Notes: generated from the sequence alone by a model not told the origin. Numbered from the stretch's first letter, positions 1 through 9,121 are shown. The stretch: DNA of 32,288 nt from Rhodospirillales bacterium (GCA_017857825.1 JAFMCK010000006.1:1-32288); one strand, 5' to 3'. Program-made: numbers and translations.

Positions 1-432
1 GCCAGCCCGCAGCAGGACGACCCGGCCGTCCAAACGAAAGTGGTCGAGGCGAAGCCCGCACCTGTCGCCGAGCCCGCACCTGTTGCCGAGCCGGTGCGCA
101 CCGTTGCGGCTGAGCCTGCAACTCAACCTCAAGCCGCGCCGGTCGCGCCGAAGGCGACTAAACAACTGCCACCGATCACTCAGGCGCGCGAGGTTCCGGT
201 GGCCCGGGTCACGCAACCGCCGCAGTCCGGTGGTGAACGCCTTATCGGCGAACGCATCGTCGGTGAAGATCGCACTTCTGACATGGTTGCGGATGCAACC
301 CGGCAAATGGCCGACATGACGGCCGACGACGCACCTGCACCGCAATATATGAGTGCCTCCGAGCGGGCCGGAGAACTTGTTCGCTTGGTCGATGACATGG
401 AGCTGTTCGCAGCTCGCATGTTGGCGAAATGA
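1..432 (+). CDS. Pro/Ala-rich protein, C-terminal part (5' end outside window)
   Basis: Frame 1 is open from base 1 (ASPQQDDPAVQTKVVEAKPAPVAEPAP...); PVAEP repeats; stop overlaps the next ORF by 4 bp (ATGA). Confidence 0.65.
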   Translation, partial: ASPQQDDPAVQTKVVEAKPAPVAEPAPVAEPVRTVAAEPATQPQAAPVAPKATKQLPPITQAREVPVARVTQPPQSGGERLIGERIVGEDRTSDMVADATRQMADMTADDAPAPQYMSASERAGELVRLVDDMELFAARMLAK

Positions 433-1601
433 CGATGAGCGGCGTATCTGGTTTGCGGTCGCTAATTCGGCCTGGAAACGCGTCCGTCGCGCTCAGCATG
501 GTGGTCGTGATCTGGCTGGCGCAGCTTATGTGGCCGCAAACCGATATGCCGCAGCCGCCTCAAAAGCAGGAAGCCCAGGCGCTACCGAAGCAGGAAAAGG
601 CGGCGCCCGTTAAGGTGGTGGCCGAGCAAACGGCGCCTGTGGCACCGGTACCGGCACCGGCATCGGTTCGCCTGCCTGCACCGCCGCCCCTCAGCGCCGA
701 AAACGTCGCACCGGAGCAGGCCGCGATCCCGGCACCTGAGATGCCCGCACCCATTGAGCCCGCACCCATTGAGCTTGCGCCCGAAAAATCTGTTGAGGTC
801 GAGGTGCCGGCGCCGTTGCAGCCACGGAAAATCGAAAAGGCCGAGCCGGCCATCGCCTATCCGCCGTTACAGCCGACCGTGACGCCGGAGCGCGTTGTGC
901 CAAAGTCACCGACGCCGCCGACACCGCCGAAGCCGCAAATATTGCAGGTATCGGCAACACCTTCGCGACCGGACGTAATCCGTCGCCAGCCTGCTCAAGC
1001 AGGCGCCATTCAACCGGTCTCCATCGAACAAGCGTCGGCGGTGTCCGAGGTGGTGCGGGTTTCGGACGAAGACGTTAAATCCGGTCGCACCCGATTGCGG
1101 ATATTGGAACACGGCCAAGGTCCCGCCATCGAAATTGCATGGCCGACCGGCGCCAAGGGGGCGCGTTTGTTCTCGACGATGGCGCGGTGCTACGGCTTGA
1201 CGATTGCGATGCATACGAACGATGGCCGCCTGTATGCCGATGTCGGTCGGCAAGGCGAGGCTTGGGACCTCAATCTCGATAAGTATTCCGGCTTTATGCG
1301 TCAGGTCGGCAGTTGGCACGCGCCCGCAGAGCGCCAAGCCATTCAGAAAATACATGCGCGCCATCGTGGTTTGCGCGGCACGCCGGTCCGCTTGTTCCCG
1401 CGCCGCGTCGATGCCCGCCTTCTTGCCGGTCTCGGTCAGATGATCGGTGAAGGGTATGCCGATGTCGGATCAATCCGTGCATCCTACGTTTTGCGGGGTG
1501 AGCGGTTATTTGTCGAAAATGTATCTGTGGACGGTGCGGCTGTTTTGGGGAAAGTCGATTTGTCGCCGTCTGCAAAATGTAATTCCGGAGGAGGGATATA
1601 A
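429..1601 (+). CDS. Membrane-anchored Pro-rich (TonB-like architecture) protein with a ~190 aa C-terminal domain of unknown family
   Basis: 390 aa; one N-terminal hydrophobic segment (SVALSMVVVIWLAQLMW), long Pro/Ala/Glu linker, then a globular C-terminus; ATGA overlap upstream and TAATG overlap downstream. Confidence 0.75.
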   Translation: MTMSGVSGLRSLIRPGNASVALSMVVVIWLAQLMWPQTDMPQPPQKQEAQALPKQEKAAPVKVVAEQTAPVAPVPAPASVRLPAPPPLSAENVAPEQAAIPAPEMPAPIEPAPIELAPEKSVEVEVPAPLQPRKIEKAEPAIAYPPLQPTVTPERVVPKSPTPPTPPKPQILQVSATPSRPDVIRRQPAQAGAIQPVSIEQASAVSEVVRVSDEDVKSGRTRLRILEHGQGPAIEIAWPTGAKGARLFSTMARCYGLTIAMHTNDGRLYADVGRQGEAWDLNLDKYSGFMRQVGSWHAPAERQAIQKIHARHRGLRGTPVRLFPRRVDARLLAGLGQMIGEGYADVGSIRASYVLRGERLFVENVSVDGAAVLGKVDLSPSAKCNSGGGI

Positions 1602-2362
1602 TGGACAGCCGCAGTTTTTCTTACGTGCGACGCAACCTTTGTCTCGCGATTTTAGCGATGCTGGCCGTGACGGGGTGTGCGCAGACCGAGTATCTGAACC
1701 AAGGCGAGCAATCCGCGAACCCAATGGCGCGGACCGTGCGGGCCGATCTGAAAGATGAGTTCTTCCGCGTCGCGCCGGCGTGTGTCGCGGTGTTGCCGGC
1801 GGTCTCCGTCGGCCCGTCTTCGCCGCAAATGGCAACGTTTATCGAGCGTGCCGTCGCGCGCCATCTGTCGCAAAGGGTGCCGACGGTGATCGGGCCCGAT
1901 CAGCGGCGTGACTTGGCGCGTCGATTGACGCTCGACGTTTCCAATCCCGATGACAGACATAGGTTTCTGAAAGGTGCCCGCTGCGATGCATTTATCGAGC
2001 CCCAGTTGATGGCGTCGTCCGACGACTATTTTGTCATCTGGTCGAGCCGCAGCATCGATCTGCGCTTGCGGATGTTTCAGCCGAGCCACGCGGGCGACGG
2101 CGATGAAGGAAAACTGTTGTGGATCGCCCGCCATGCGACGTCCCGCGGCGATGGCGGATTTCCGCTCGACATCGCATCGCTGAGCATCGGCGCCATCAAG
2201 GCCAGCAGCCACCAAATGGATCAGGAGATGAATTACTCGATCGTCGAAGATGCCGTCCGTCGCATGATGGTGACATTGCCCGACACGCGCGGCGGCATCG
2301 CTTACGGCGAAACGCCGACATCGACCGCATTGCAGGTCGATGCACGTGCAACCGTCAAATAA
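1601..2362 (+). CDS. Lipoprotein, possibly with a CsgG/TolB-N-like fold
   Basis: 253 aa; lipobox LAVTGC; pattern ACVAVLPAVSV...FIERAVARHLSQRVP...DAFIEPQLM resembles CsgG/GNA1162-type domains. Confidence 0.7.
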   Translation: MDSRSFSYVRRNLCLAILAMLAVTGCAQTEYLNQGEQSANPMARTVRADLKDEFFRVAPACVAVLPAVSVGPSSPQMATFIERAVARHLSQRVPTVIGPDQRRDLARRLTLDVSNPDDRHRFLKGARCDAFIEPQLMASSDDYFVIWSSRSIDLRLRMFQPSHAGDGDEGKLLWIARHATSRGDGGFPLDIASLSIGAIKASSHQMDQEMNYSIVEDAVRRMMVTLPDTRGGIAYGETPTSTALQVDARATVK

Positions 2363-2389
2363 TCCAGCTACCTTGTCGAATATTTTTGA

Positions 2390-3346
2390 ATGGTGATGAA
2401 GATGTTGAAAAAATTTATCGTTGTTTTGTGCGCGGCAATCGCAGGTTTCGGCGGCGTGGCTATGGATGCGTCGGCGGGGCAGCGGGTATTGGTCGTCGGC
2501 CTCGACGGTCACGGGCACGCGGTGCCGTCTTCATCTCCGCTTTTTGACAAAGTACAAGAAAACCTTGTCCGCCGTTTGGCTGAAACCGGCGTTACGCCGT
2601 TGTTGCCGGCGGATATGGGATTGGGTCGCGCGTCGTTGCAAACGCAAGCCGGGAGCGATGCAAATCTGTTGAGCGAGATCGCTTCCGGGGGCCAAGCTTC
2701 GCCCGATGCGGTCGTCACGTATTCTATGTTCGTGCGCACATACGGGCCGGTTTTGTCGCGGCAGATCGAAAGCAGCATGCAAGGCAATGTGCTTGATGTG
2801 GTGTCGGGGGACCGTTTGGGATCCTTCGATGTCAGCTTCCCGTTCGACCGTGTCGTGCCGAAGAACTGCGGCCGCGACTGCATGCTCGAAGAAGCCGCCT
2901 CGCAAGCCGACGAAATGGCGCGCGTGTTGGGCCGTGACATTATATCGCTGCTGAAGAACGGCGGCGCTGAGCTGTCCGATGCGAAACCGGTTGCCGAGCC
3001 GCCGGTCGCCGAGCCGAAACTTGCCGAGCGGCCGGTCCCCGAGCAGACGATTAAAGAGCCAGGGTCTTCATTGGCCGCCGTGCCCACAGGCCCTTGGGTG
3101 ACATTGACTTTCGATGGCTTCACGTCCGATGAACTGGCGCTGATTTATGAATTTGTGCCGGCCTTCGAAGGGCATGTCGATCTCGGCACGCCCCGGATTG
3201 AGGGCGCGGAGACCATTCTGACGCTGTATAGCGAAAGTGAACTTGCGGCGTTGGAGACGAACTTCGTGCGCCTGCTGGAACACCTTGATCTGCCGGGTGA
3301 GGTTGTCTCTCAGGCGGGTGGCATTCGCCTGGTGCGTGCCGAATAG
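2390..3346 (+). CDS. Secreted protein: N-terminal CsgG-like pattern, Pro-rich linker, ~80 aa C-terminal domain
   Basis: 318 aa; signal peptide MKMLKKFIVVLCAAIAGFGGVAMDASAG; linker VAEPPVAEPKLAERPVPEQ; C-terminal GPWVTLTFDGF...GIRLVRAE. Confidence 0.7.
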   Translation: MVMKMLKKFIVVLCAAIAGFGGVAMDASAGQRVLVVGLDGHGHAVPSSSPLFDKVQENLVRRLAETGVTPLLPADMGLGRASLQTQAGSDANLLSEIASGGQASPDAVVTYSMFVRTYGPVLSRQIESSMQGNVLDVVSGDRLGSFDVSFPFDRVVPKNCGRDCMLEEAASQADEMARVLGRDIISLLKNGGAELSDAKPVAEPPVAEPKLAERPVPEQTIKEPGSSLAAVPTGPWVTLTFDGFTSDELALIYEFVPAFEGHVDLGTPRIEGAETILTLYSESELAALETNFVRLLEHLDLPGEVVSQAGGIRLVRAE

Positions 3347-3357
3347 CCGGCACGCAC
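3332..3357 (+). other. Stem-loop overlapping the stop codon of the 2390..3346 CDS
   Basis: GTGCGTGCC-gaatagcc-GGCACGCAC, perfect 9-bp arms; no T-tract follows, so not a classic terminator. Confidence 0.5.
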
Positions 3358-3454
3358 GTGGGTACGGATGCAAGTAAAATAAAAAACTTCAAAACAGTTC
3401 GGAAAAACGGCTCTAGCGCCTCCATTACCTAGGTGAACACGATGGAGAGCGCAG

Positions 3455-3913
3455 ATGTCCGAGATCAGCCAAAGCAGCACGCAGCCCGATAACGCGATGA
3501 CCGAGATCGCCTTGGCGTTGGCGATGGGCTTCTTTTCAATCATGGTTTTGACCATGGTTTCGATGGGCGCCGGTCAGGTCGCATCCGCTTCCAAAGACAT
3601 ATCCACCCCCACTCAAATCGAGGCCGAAAAAATCGAAATGGCCAACGTCGAGCCGGACACGGCAAAAACATCGACCGCGCCGACGGCACCCAGTGACGTG
3701 ATCGTTCATTATAACGGTGCATTTTTCGATGCGGAGCTCAATGCCATCGACCCATCGGCGTTCGCGCCCACCGGCAACGCGGTGCTCGCCCTGGATCCGT
3801 CGCTCAGCATGAGCGATGCGATGGCGGTGCGCGCGCGCGTCGGCGTGCCGAACCTGACCGTAACGACTTTAACCGAAAATTGGATCACCAGATTGAAAGA
3901 GGTAAAGCCATGA
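3455..3913 (+). CDS. Small single-TM protein of unknown function
   Basis: 152 aa; TM segment MTEIALALAMGFFSIMVLTMVSMGAG with an acidic residue at its start; stop overlaps the next start (ATGA at 3910-3913). Confidence 0.65.
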   Translation: MSEISQSSTQPDNAMTEIALALAMGFFSIMVLTMVSMGAGQVASASKDISTPTQIEAEKIEMANVEPDTAKTSTAPTAPSDVIVHYNGAFFDAELNAIDPSAFAPTGNAVLALDPSLSMSDAMAVRARVGVPNLTVTTLTENWITRLKEVKP

Positions 3914-4692
3914 CTGCGTTCATGCCCCGTATTGTCAGTGCAACGTTTGTATTCGCATTTGCGCTGCTCAGTCTCGACATTGCACCTGCGCAGGCGAGCA
4001 ACCGCAACGCGATCAAGGAAATGATCGTTTATGAAGCGCAGCAGATCGGCCTGAAGCCGTCGCTGGCGTTGGCCGTCGCCAAAGTGGAATCCGATTTTCA
4101 GGCGCGTGCGCTCAGCAGTGCCGGTGCGCGCGGCGTCATGCAGATCATGCCTGCGACCGCGTGGGGTGAATACCGCGTGCGGGCGAACCATCTTTGGGAT
4201 GCGCGCACCAACATCCGCATGGGCATAGACTTTCTGTCGAAGCTGATCGACCGCTATAACGGTCGCTGGGATCTGGCGTTATCGCATTATAACGGCGGCA
4301 CCATCAAAAACGGTCGACCGCACAGCTATACGCGGGGCTATGTCAGTAAGGTGCTGAAGTGGGAAAAGCGTTATGCGAACCAGCACGATGTTTGGACGGT
4401 AACCGCCGATGCGACGCCAACGCGCAAAGCGCCGCCGTCCTCCGACCTGGACGCGTTCAGCGAATACCTGGGCGGCGACTTCTATAAAAACTTCAAACGT
4501 GCGCGTGATCAGCAGATCGCTGCGGCCAAGCTGAAAGACGAGCTGCTGCGCCGTCAGGCTGGGATTAAGACCGGCATCCATGCGCGGCACAGAGCTTTTC
4601 AGCAATATGCGATGGCGCAGGCTCGGGTGGCAGTGCCGGTCACGCCTCGTCCGCTGCCGAAGCTTGGCCCCATCGTGCGGTGGAGCCGTTAA
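3910..4692 (+). CDS. Lytic transglycosylase, SLT domain
   Basis: Signal peptide then LKPSLALAVAKVESDFQARALSSAGARGVMQIMPATAW...NIRMGIDFLSKLIDRYNGRWDLALSHYNGG, canonical SLT motifs. ATG 3910 preferred over the ORF-track start at 3880. Confidence 0.92.
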   Translation: MTAFMPRIVSATFVFAFALLSLDIAPAQASNRNAIKEMIVYEAQQIGLKPSLALAVAKVESDFQARALSSAGARGVMQIMPATAWGEYRVRANHLWDARTNIRMGIDFLSKLIDRYNGRWDLALSHYNGGTIKNGRPHSYTRGYVSKVLKWEKRYANQHDVWTVTADATPTRKAPPSSDLDAFSEYLGGDFYKNFKRARDQQIAAAKLKDELLRRQAGIKTGIHARHRAFQQYAMAQARVAVPVTPRPLPKLGPIVRWSR

Positions 4693-4728
4693 TGGCTCTG
4701 TCGCGACAATCTGTGCGCGAAAGGCGTG

Positions 4729-4773
4729 CATCTGCCGTGAGACCGTCGGGAAAACGGGTTTTCACGGCAGATG
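4729..4773 (+). other. Long inverted repeat / strong stem-loop between SLT gene and next operon segment
   Basis: CATCTGCCGTGA (4729-4740) and TCACGGCAGATG (4762-4773) are perfect 12-bp arms; inner CCGT/ACGG pairing is also possible. Confidence 0.6.
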
Positions 4774-4865
4774 TTGCCTGGGGTATTTTAGGTGGCTTAC
4801 GTCTTGTGCGTGTTTCCTCTAGAACTACAGTGCACAGATATTTGAATAGGGGGCGTCTTCAGCAG

Positions 4866-6461
4866 ATGAAAGATCCGATCCGCACACTTGCGCGAGGCGG
4901 CGCCGATGGTGAGGCGCTGGCGGACTTTCGCTGCCTGGCGGATGCGACGTCGGCAAGCGGCGGCCCGCGGTATCGGAATAAGGCGCATCTTTCGTGGTTG
5001 TCGGCGGTGATTGCGGGCGAACACATGTCGGCGCAAAACCGCGACGAGCCGCTTTATGCGGTGTGTCATCTCGTCTTGATGATCGATGCCGCCTGGCCGG
5101 GCGCAGAGGGAAGGTGGATGGCGTTGCTGGCCGCCGACCAACCGAGTCCCCAGCAATTCAAAGCATGGTTCGACGAGAACGTCGGGGCTGCCGGTTGGAA
5201 GAAGCCGGGCTTTGCGGTCACGCCGAAGGGAGTTTCCGGCACGGCCGGCGAAGCGCCCTGGCACATTTACTTCGGGCGCATGGTTTCCTTGGCGGCGTTG
5301 TTCGAATTTTTAATCGGCATGGAAGCGGGCGCCCACCACGCCGAGATCGAGAGCACCTTTGAGGCGCTTTGCGCGGGCGATTCTGGTGAGGCCGAAATCC
5401 GCGGCGCCAGCAATGCATTGGCAAAAATTCTCAGGTCCTATCGCCGCCGCCATTTTTCCCGCGCCGTGCATGAAGAGCGCTTCAATACGCTCTATCGGTT
5501 TTTAAGCGACAGAAGTCCGGACGGGCGTATTGTCATCGACGATCAGGCGATCTTAGCGTTTTGGCTCGAGAGCACCGGCGATGCATTCGTCAGTTATGCC
5601 GGCGCCGCCGAAGCGATGATCAAATTGTATCGCTTGTTCGCGGCCAGTGAAATCGGCGTGGCGATAGACGATGCCGCGCCGTTCGGTGCCGAGCGCGATG
5701 AATGGGATGCCAGCGAGGACGCACTCGGCGATATGCCGGGCGGCCCGTGGCGTTCGCCTTTCGAGGTGATCGATGCACCGCCCGCATCGGCGATCAAATT
5801 TTTCAAAAAAGAGGGAGAGCGCAAGCCGCTTGCAAACGTCGCGGCTTTTGGGCCCGAAGTCGAAGCGCTGCCGCTGACCGTTCTTCGGCTGGATTCCTTC
5901 GGTGCGGTGCAGTCCGCGATCAGCAACGACCTGCGGCTCTCGCGGGGCACGCTGGCCGCGCGGCTGTCTTGCGAAGGGGCGCATTCATATCAAACGCTTT
6001 ACGACACGCTGCACGGGTTGAAGCCGCATCTGGAGGCCCTGCAAAAAGCGACATTGTGGGCAATTTATTCGCATGGTCGTGTTGATGGGCATTCCGGTCG
6101 GGACGGTCGGACGGCGACCGCTGCCGGGGCCGATAACGTGATTGCGTTTCCGGGCAATGCGGCGCCGCAATTGGCCGTGCCGGACGAAGATGTTCCGTCT
6201 GAAAAGCATGCGCAGATCCTATTGGACGCCGAGCGTGCTTTTAAGGCGATGACCCGCAAAGGGTTCGATGCGGCGTCGTTGCGCGACGACGAACATGTTG
6301 CGGGGTTCTATGTCGGCGCCGGCGCGGTGCTGCAGATCGCCGATGTTCTGGAGCGCTACCTGCGGACTTTAACGCGTTACCAGCAACGTCTGGATGATAT
6401 GTTTGAACGTGATCGCGCCTTGTTCGCACAACGATTTGAGATTTTGTACGGTGAAAAATGA
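4866..6461 (+). CDS. Cytoplasmic protein of unknown function
   Basis: Track ORF 4680..6461 (593 aa), but its 5' part overlaps a strong hairpin and reads as low-quality coding sequence; ATG 4866 (MKDPIRTLARGG) preferred. Overlaps next start by 4 bp. Confidence 0.65.
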   Translation: MKDPIRTLARGGADGEALADFRCLADATSASGGPRYRNKAHLSWLSAVIAGEHMSAQNRDEPLYAVCHLVLMIDAAWPGAEGRWMALLAADQPSPQQFKAWFDENVGAAGWKKPGFAVTPKGVSGTAGEAPWHIYFGRMVSLAALFEFLIGMEAGAHHAEIESTFEALCAGDSGEAEIRGASNALAKILRSYRRRHFSRAVHEERFNTLYRFLSDRSPDGRIVIDDQAILAFWLESTGDAFVSYAGAAEAMIKLYRLFAASEIGVAIDDAAPFGAERDEWDASEDALGDMPGGPWRSPFEVIDAPPASAIKFFKKEGERKPLANVAAFGPEVEALPLTVLRLDSFGAVQSAISNDLRLSRGTLAARLSCEGAHSYQTLYDTLHGLKPHLEALQKATLWAIYSHGRVDGHSGRDGRTATAAGADNVIAFPGNAAPQLAVPDEDVPSEKHAQILLDAERAFKAMTRKGFDAASLRDDEHVAGFYVGAGAVLQIADVLERYLRTLTRYQQRLDDMFERDRALFAQRFEILYGEK

Positions 6462-7000
6462 TGAGTGATTTTTTGAAACCCGACGACATGCAGTTGCAGG
6501 CGCTACGCGGGCAATTCGTTGACCAGGCGCTTGGCGAGGAGCTTTTTGACGATGCGCATGACGCGGCGGCGCCCCGAATTTCGCCGAGCGAGCTTTATGA
6601 CTATGCCTGCGCGCGGCGCTTGCCTGACGAACGGTTCGCCGTATCCCTGAAGGCGCATCCGCACTTGCGTAAGCTGTATCATCGGATGCTGGCCGCCAAC
6701 AGTAGCTTTGCCTTCGACGAGGCGCGCGCCGCGAGTGCGGGCGATATCGTTCGCAATGCACCGGGCTGTCGCATCCGCATGGAGAAAAGTCAGGCGGAAG
6801 ATGCACAGGTTTATGTCGTGATCGAATTTGAAGCGGACGATCCGGGTGTCTCCAGTTTGGTGATCGTGGATTCTGCCGAGCAGCCGTTCTCGTTCGATCT
6901 GCCGCCAACGCGGCGACGGATTTGCCAGCTTATCGCCGAAGAAGGGGATAAGCTTCTGCAGCTTTTGTATGACCCGAAATCCAGGCTTTATATGCGATGA
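6458..7000 (+). CDS. Small cytoplasmic protein of unknown function
   Basis: 180 aa; ATGA overlaps at both ends, consistent with translational coupling to both neighbours. Confidence 0.7.
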   Translation: MMSDFLKPDDMQLQALRGQFVDQALGEELFDDAHDAAAPRISPSELYDYACARRLPDERFAVSLKAHPHLRKLYHRMLAANSSFAFDEARAASAGDIVRNAPGCRIRMEKSQAEDAQVYVVIEFEADDPGVSSLVIVDSAEQPFSFDLPPTRRRICQLIAEEGDKLLQLLYDPKSRLYMR

Positions 7001-8214
7001 AAATTGTTCGGATATTGATCGCAACGACGGGTGGTGTCGTCGCGATTGATCGAATAACCGCCGAGCGCGCGCCGCAATCCATGGTGTGCCTGAAGCGCAC
7101 CTCGCAGGTGCTGCCGATCAGCGGTGCCTACGACGATTTTGTCCGTCCGGGAAGCGGTGTCATTGCGCGCGAATTCGGTGGGCAAAGTTATCGATTGGAT
7201 CTCTCGGGCGTGGTCGGCTCGGGCGAGAGCTGGCAGCTTGCCGTGTTTCTCGCACATGCCGTTTCTGAATCCAACACGCACGAACTCGCAGGGCCAGACG
7301 TTGATGCCGCGCACACGTACTTGGTCACGGGGCGGGTAAATTACGATCTCGAGGTCGAACCGGTCGAGCATATCGACGAGAAAATAGCGGCGGCTGCGCA
7401 GATATTTTCAAGTGCCGGCGACGGTGTGAGCGTGATCGTGCCGCACGGCGATAATGCGGACCGCGCGATATCGCTGCTGCGCGAAGGCGGAACGCAGGTC
7501 TATCCATGTGCGCGGATCGCCGATGCGCTGGCCGTGATCGGTTTGCTGGCAGGCACGCCGCCGGCGAAAGTTTCTCAAGCAATGATGCCGGTCGTGCGGG
7601 GCGGGCATGGCCGAACGCCTTACGGGGCATTGTTGGCCGGGGCCGCCGTTATCGGCATTTTCTGGGGCGCGCTCTCGTGGCATCAGCGTGACAACGATAT
7701 GGCGGCAGACGCCGCGGTTCCCGAACCGAGCGCCGTGGCCAAGGCCGCACCGCCGCCACCGCAATCACTCGGGCGCGTCGAGGTGTTCGGCAAATATCCG
7801 CCGTCGGGACAGCGATGTGCCAGCCTTCTGTTTTCCAAAATGGAACCGGTGATGCGTCCGTATGATCCGGCAGGCGAGCGGCCGTGTGGTTTTCGGCTTC
7901 GTATCACGCCCGAGACGCCGGCGCGGTTTGCGGGTGTCGTCGTTGCGCGAAAGTCCGGGCGGCTTATTGAAGCGGCGTCGCGTGTCGAGGGCCTGAGCGG
8001 CGATCAGCCTGTGCGCGGCGCGCTGGACCTCGACTTGGATGTACCGCTGAGACAGCGCGAAGCGATTGATTTCAGCATCTATACGATCTTTGGAGAGCAG
8101 CCGGTTGCGGCAATTGTATCGCAGTTTCGGTCGTCGGACGCCGCGACAATAAATAACCGCGATGAAAGTGCGAATATTGTCGAGACACATATCACTTTAG
8201 CGACACCTCAATAG
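6997..8214 (+). CDS. Candidate Lon (S16)-like protease domain fused to a TM segment and C-terminal domain; no AAA+ ATPase
   Basis: 405 aa; GSGES(78)WQLAVFLAHAV resembles Lon DGPSAG-x-ALxSA; VTGRVNYDLEVEPVEHIDEK(129)IAAAAQIF resembles Lon [24 protein letters not shown]; then a TM segment (YGALLAGAAVIGIFWGALSW). Confidence 0.6.
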   Translation: MKIVRILIATTGGVVAIDRITAERAPQSMVCLKRTSQVLPISGAYDDFVRPGSGVIAREFGGQSYRLDLSGVVGSGESWQLAVFLAHAVSESNTHELAGPDVDAAHTYLVTGRVNYDLEVEPVEHIDEKIAAAAQIFSSAGDGVSVIVPHGDNADRAISLLREGGTQVYPCARIADALAVIGLLAGTPPAKVSQAMMPVVRGGHGRTPYGALLAGAAVIGIFWGALSWHQRDNDMAADAAVPEPSAVAKAAPPPPQSLGRVEVFGKYPPSGQRCASLLFSKMEPVMRPYDPAGERPCGFRLRITPETPARFAGVVVARKSGRLIEAASRVEGLSGDQPVRGALDLDLDVPLRQREAIDFSIYTIFGEQPVAAIVSQFRSSDAATINNRDESANIVETHITLATPQ

Positions 8215-8395
8215 GAAAGGCGTGTTTATGGATACCGGGAAAACAGCGCGCTGTTCGATGAAAACAACAGATATTCAGCGAAATCTGGATCGCGGACGCA
8301 GGGAAACAAGTAAAGATAGTTTTGTTAAAACTAAATCTCGCATCGGTTTTTATTAATGTAAAAGCAAGATGAAAAAAGCTCTGGGTTGTGGATAA

Positions 8396-8403
8396 TTAGC
8401 TGG
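8396..8403 (+). repeat. Target-site duplication, left copy (TTAGCTGG)
   Basis: Identical 8 bp at 9122..9129, immediately outside the IS inverted repeats. Confidence 0.88.
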
Positions 8404-9121
8404 GGGGCTGTCCCAGGTAATTAGCCCATATTCTGCTTAACCCATTGTCTCAATTAATATAATTGAATTGATGGGTCACTGTTATTAAAACGCCATTCAC
8501 ATTCCTTCAAAAATAGTCCAAAATTGACCTTTGGAACACCGTTGAATTTGCGCATCTGGCGCTTTGCCTGGTTCCAAAAAGTCTCAATACCATTGATGTG
8601 ATTTTGCTTGTCTGCGAAGAGTTCAGAATGGTTGATCCGAAAATGATGAAAATCTGAAATATCCAACACATTGTACGCTCGCCAGCTGTCTGAATAGACG
8701 ATGCTATCAGGAATGACCTTACGATTGATAATAGGGATTAAAGTTTCTGATGAGGCGTCAGGGATGATCTTCGTATAGACCTTGCCTCCGCGCTTTAACA
8801 AGCCAAATACAGGGATTTTTCCCGCAGCACCACGTCCACGCCTGCCCTTCCTCTTGCCACCGAAGTAACTTTCATCCACCTCAATCTCACCGCCAAACAT
8901 GGCCTCACTTTCAGCCTCTAGTTCCAGGGCGATGATCTCGCGCAAACGGAGAAAGTAAAAAGCCGCCGTCTTGCGATTAACACCACATAGGCTCGCCGCA
9001 GTTCGAGCCGTCGTGCCAGCAACGAAATGCTCAATCAAACGATTTTGTTTATACCTACTCAGCCTACTCTTGCGCATAGATCCCATGATAACCCAAATCC
9101 TTGGTTATCTGGGACAGCCCC
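8404..9121 (-). mobile_element. IS1595-family insertion sequence, complete (718 bp)
   Basis: Terminal inverted repeats GGGGCTGTCCCAG(G/A)TAA..., ISXO2-like transposase ORF and 8-bp TSD. Confidence 0.92.
8454..9086 (-). CDS. IS1595-family (ISXO2-like) transposase
   Basis: 210 aa; GGEIEVDESYFGGKRKGRRGRGAAGK, IVYSDSWRAY, HINGIETFWNQAKRQMRKFNGV motifs. Confidence 0.93.
   Translation of the reverse strand: MGSMRKSRLSRYKQNRLIEHFVAGTTARTAASLCGVNRKTAAFYFLRLREIIALELEAESEAMFGGEIEVDESYFGGKRKGRRGRGAAGKIPVFGLLKRGGKVYTKIIPDASSETLIPIINRKVIPDSIVYSDSWRAYNVLDISDFHHFRINHSELFADKQNHINGIETFWNQAKRQMRKFNGVPKVNFGLFLKECEWRFNNSDPSIQLY

Noticed and set aside
1652-2518. 288-aa minus-strand ORF
   Set aside because: Antisense to the lipoprotein gene at 1601..2362 and the start of 2390..3346; His/Arg-rich composition is typical of a GC-rich shadow ORF.
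2509-3123. 204-aa minus-strand ORF
   Set aside because: Lies entirely opposite the 2390..3346 gene, with Ser/Ala-rich shadow composition and no recognisable domain.
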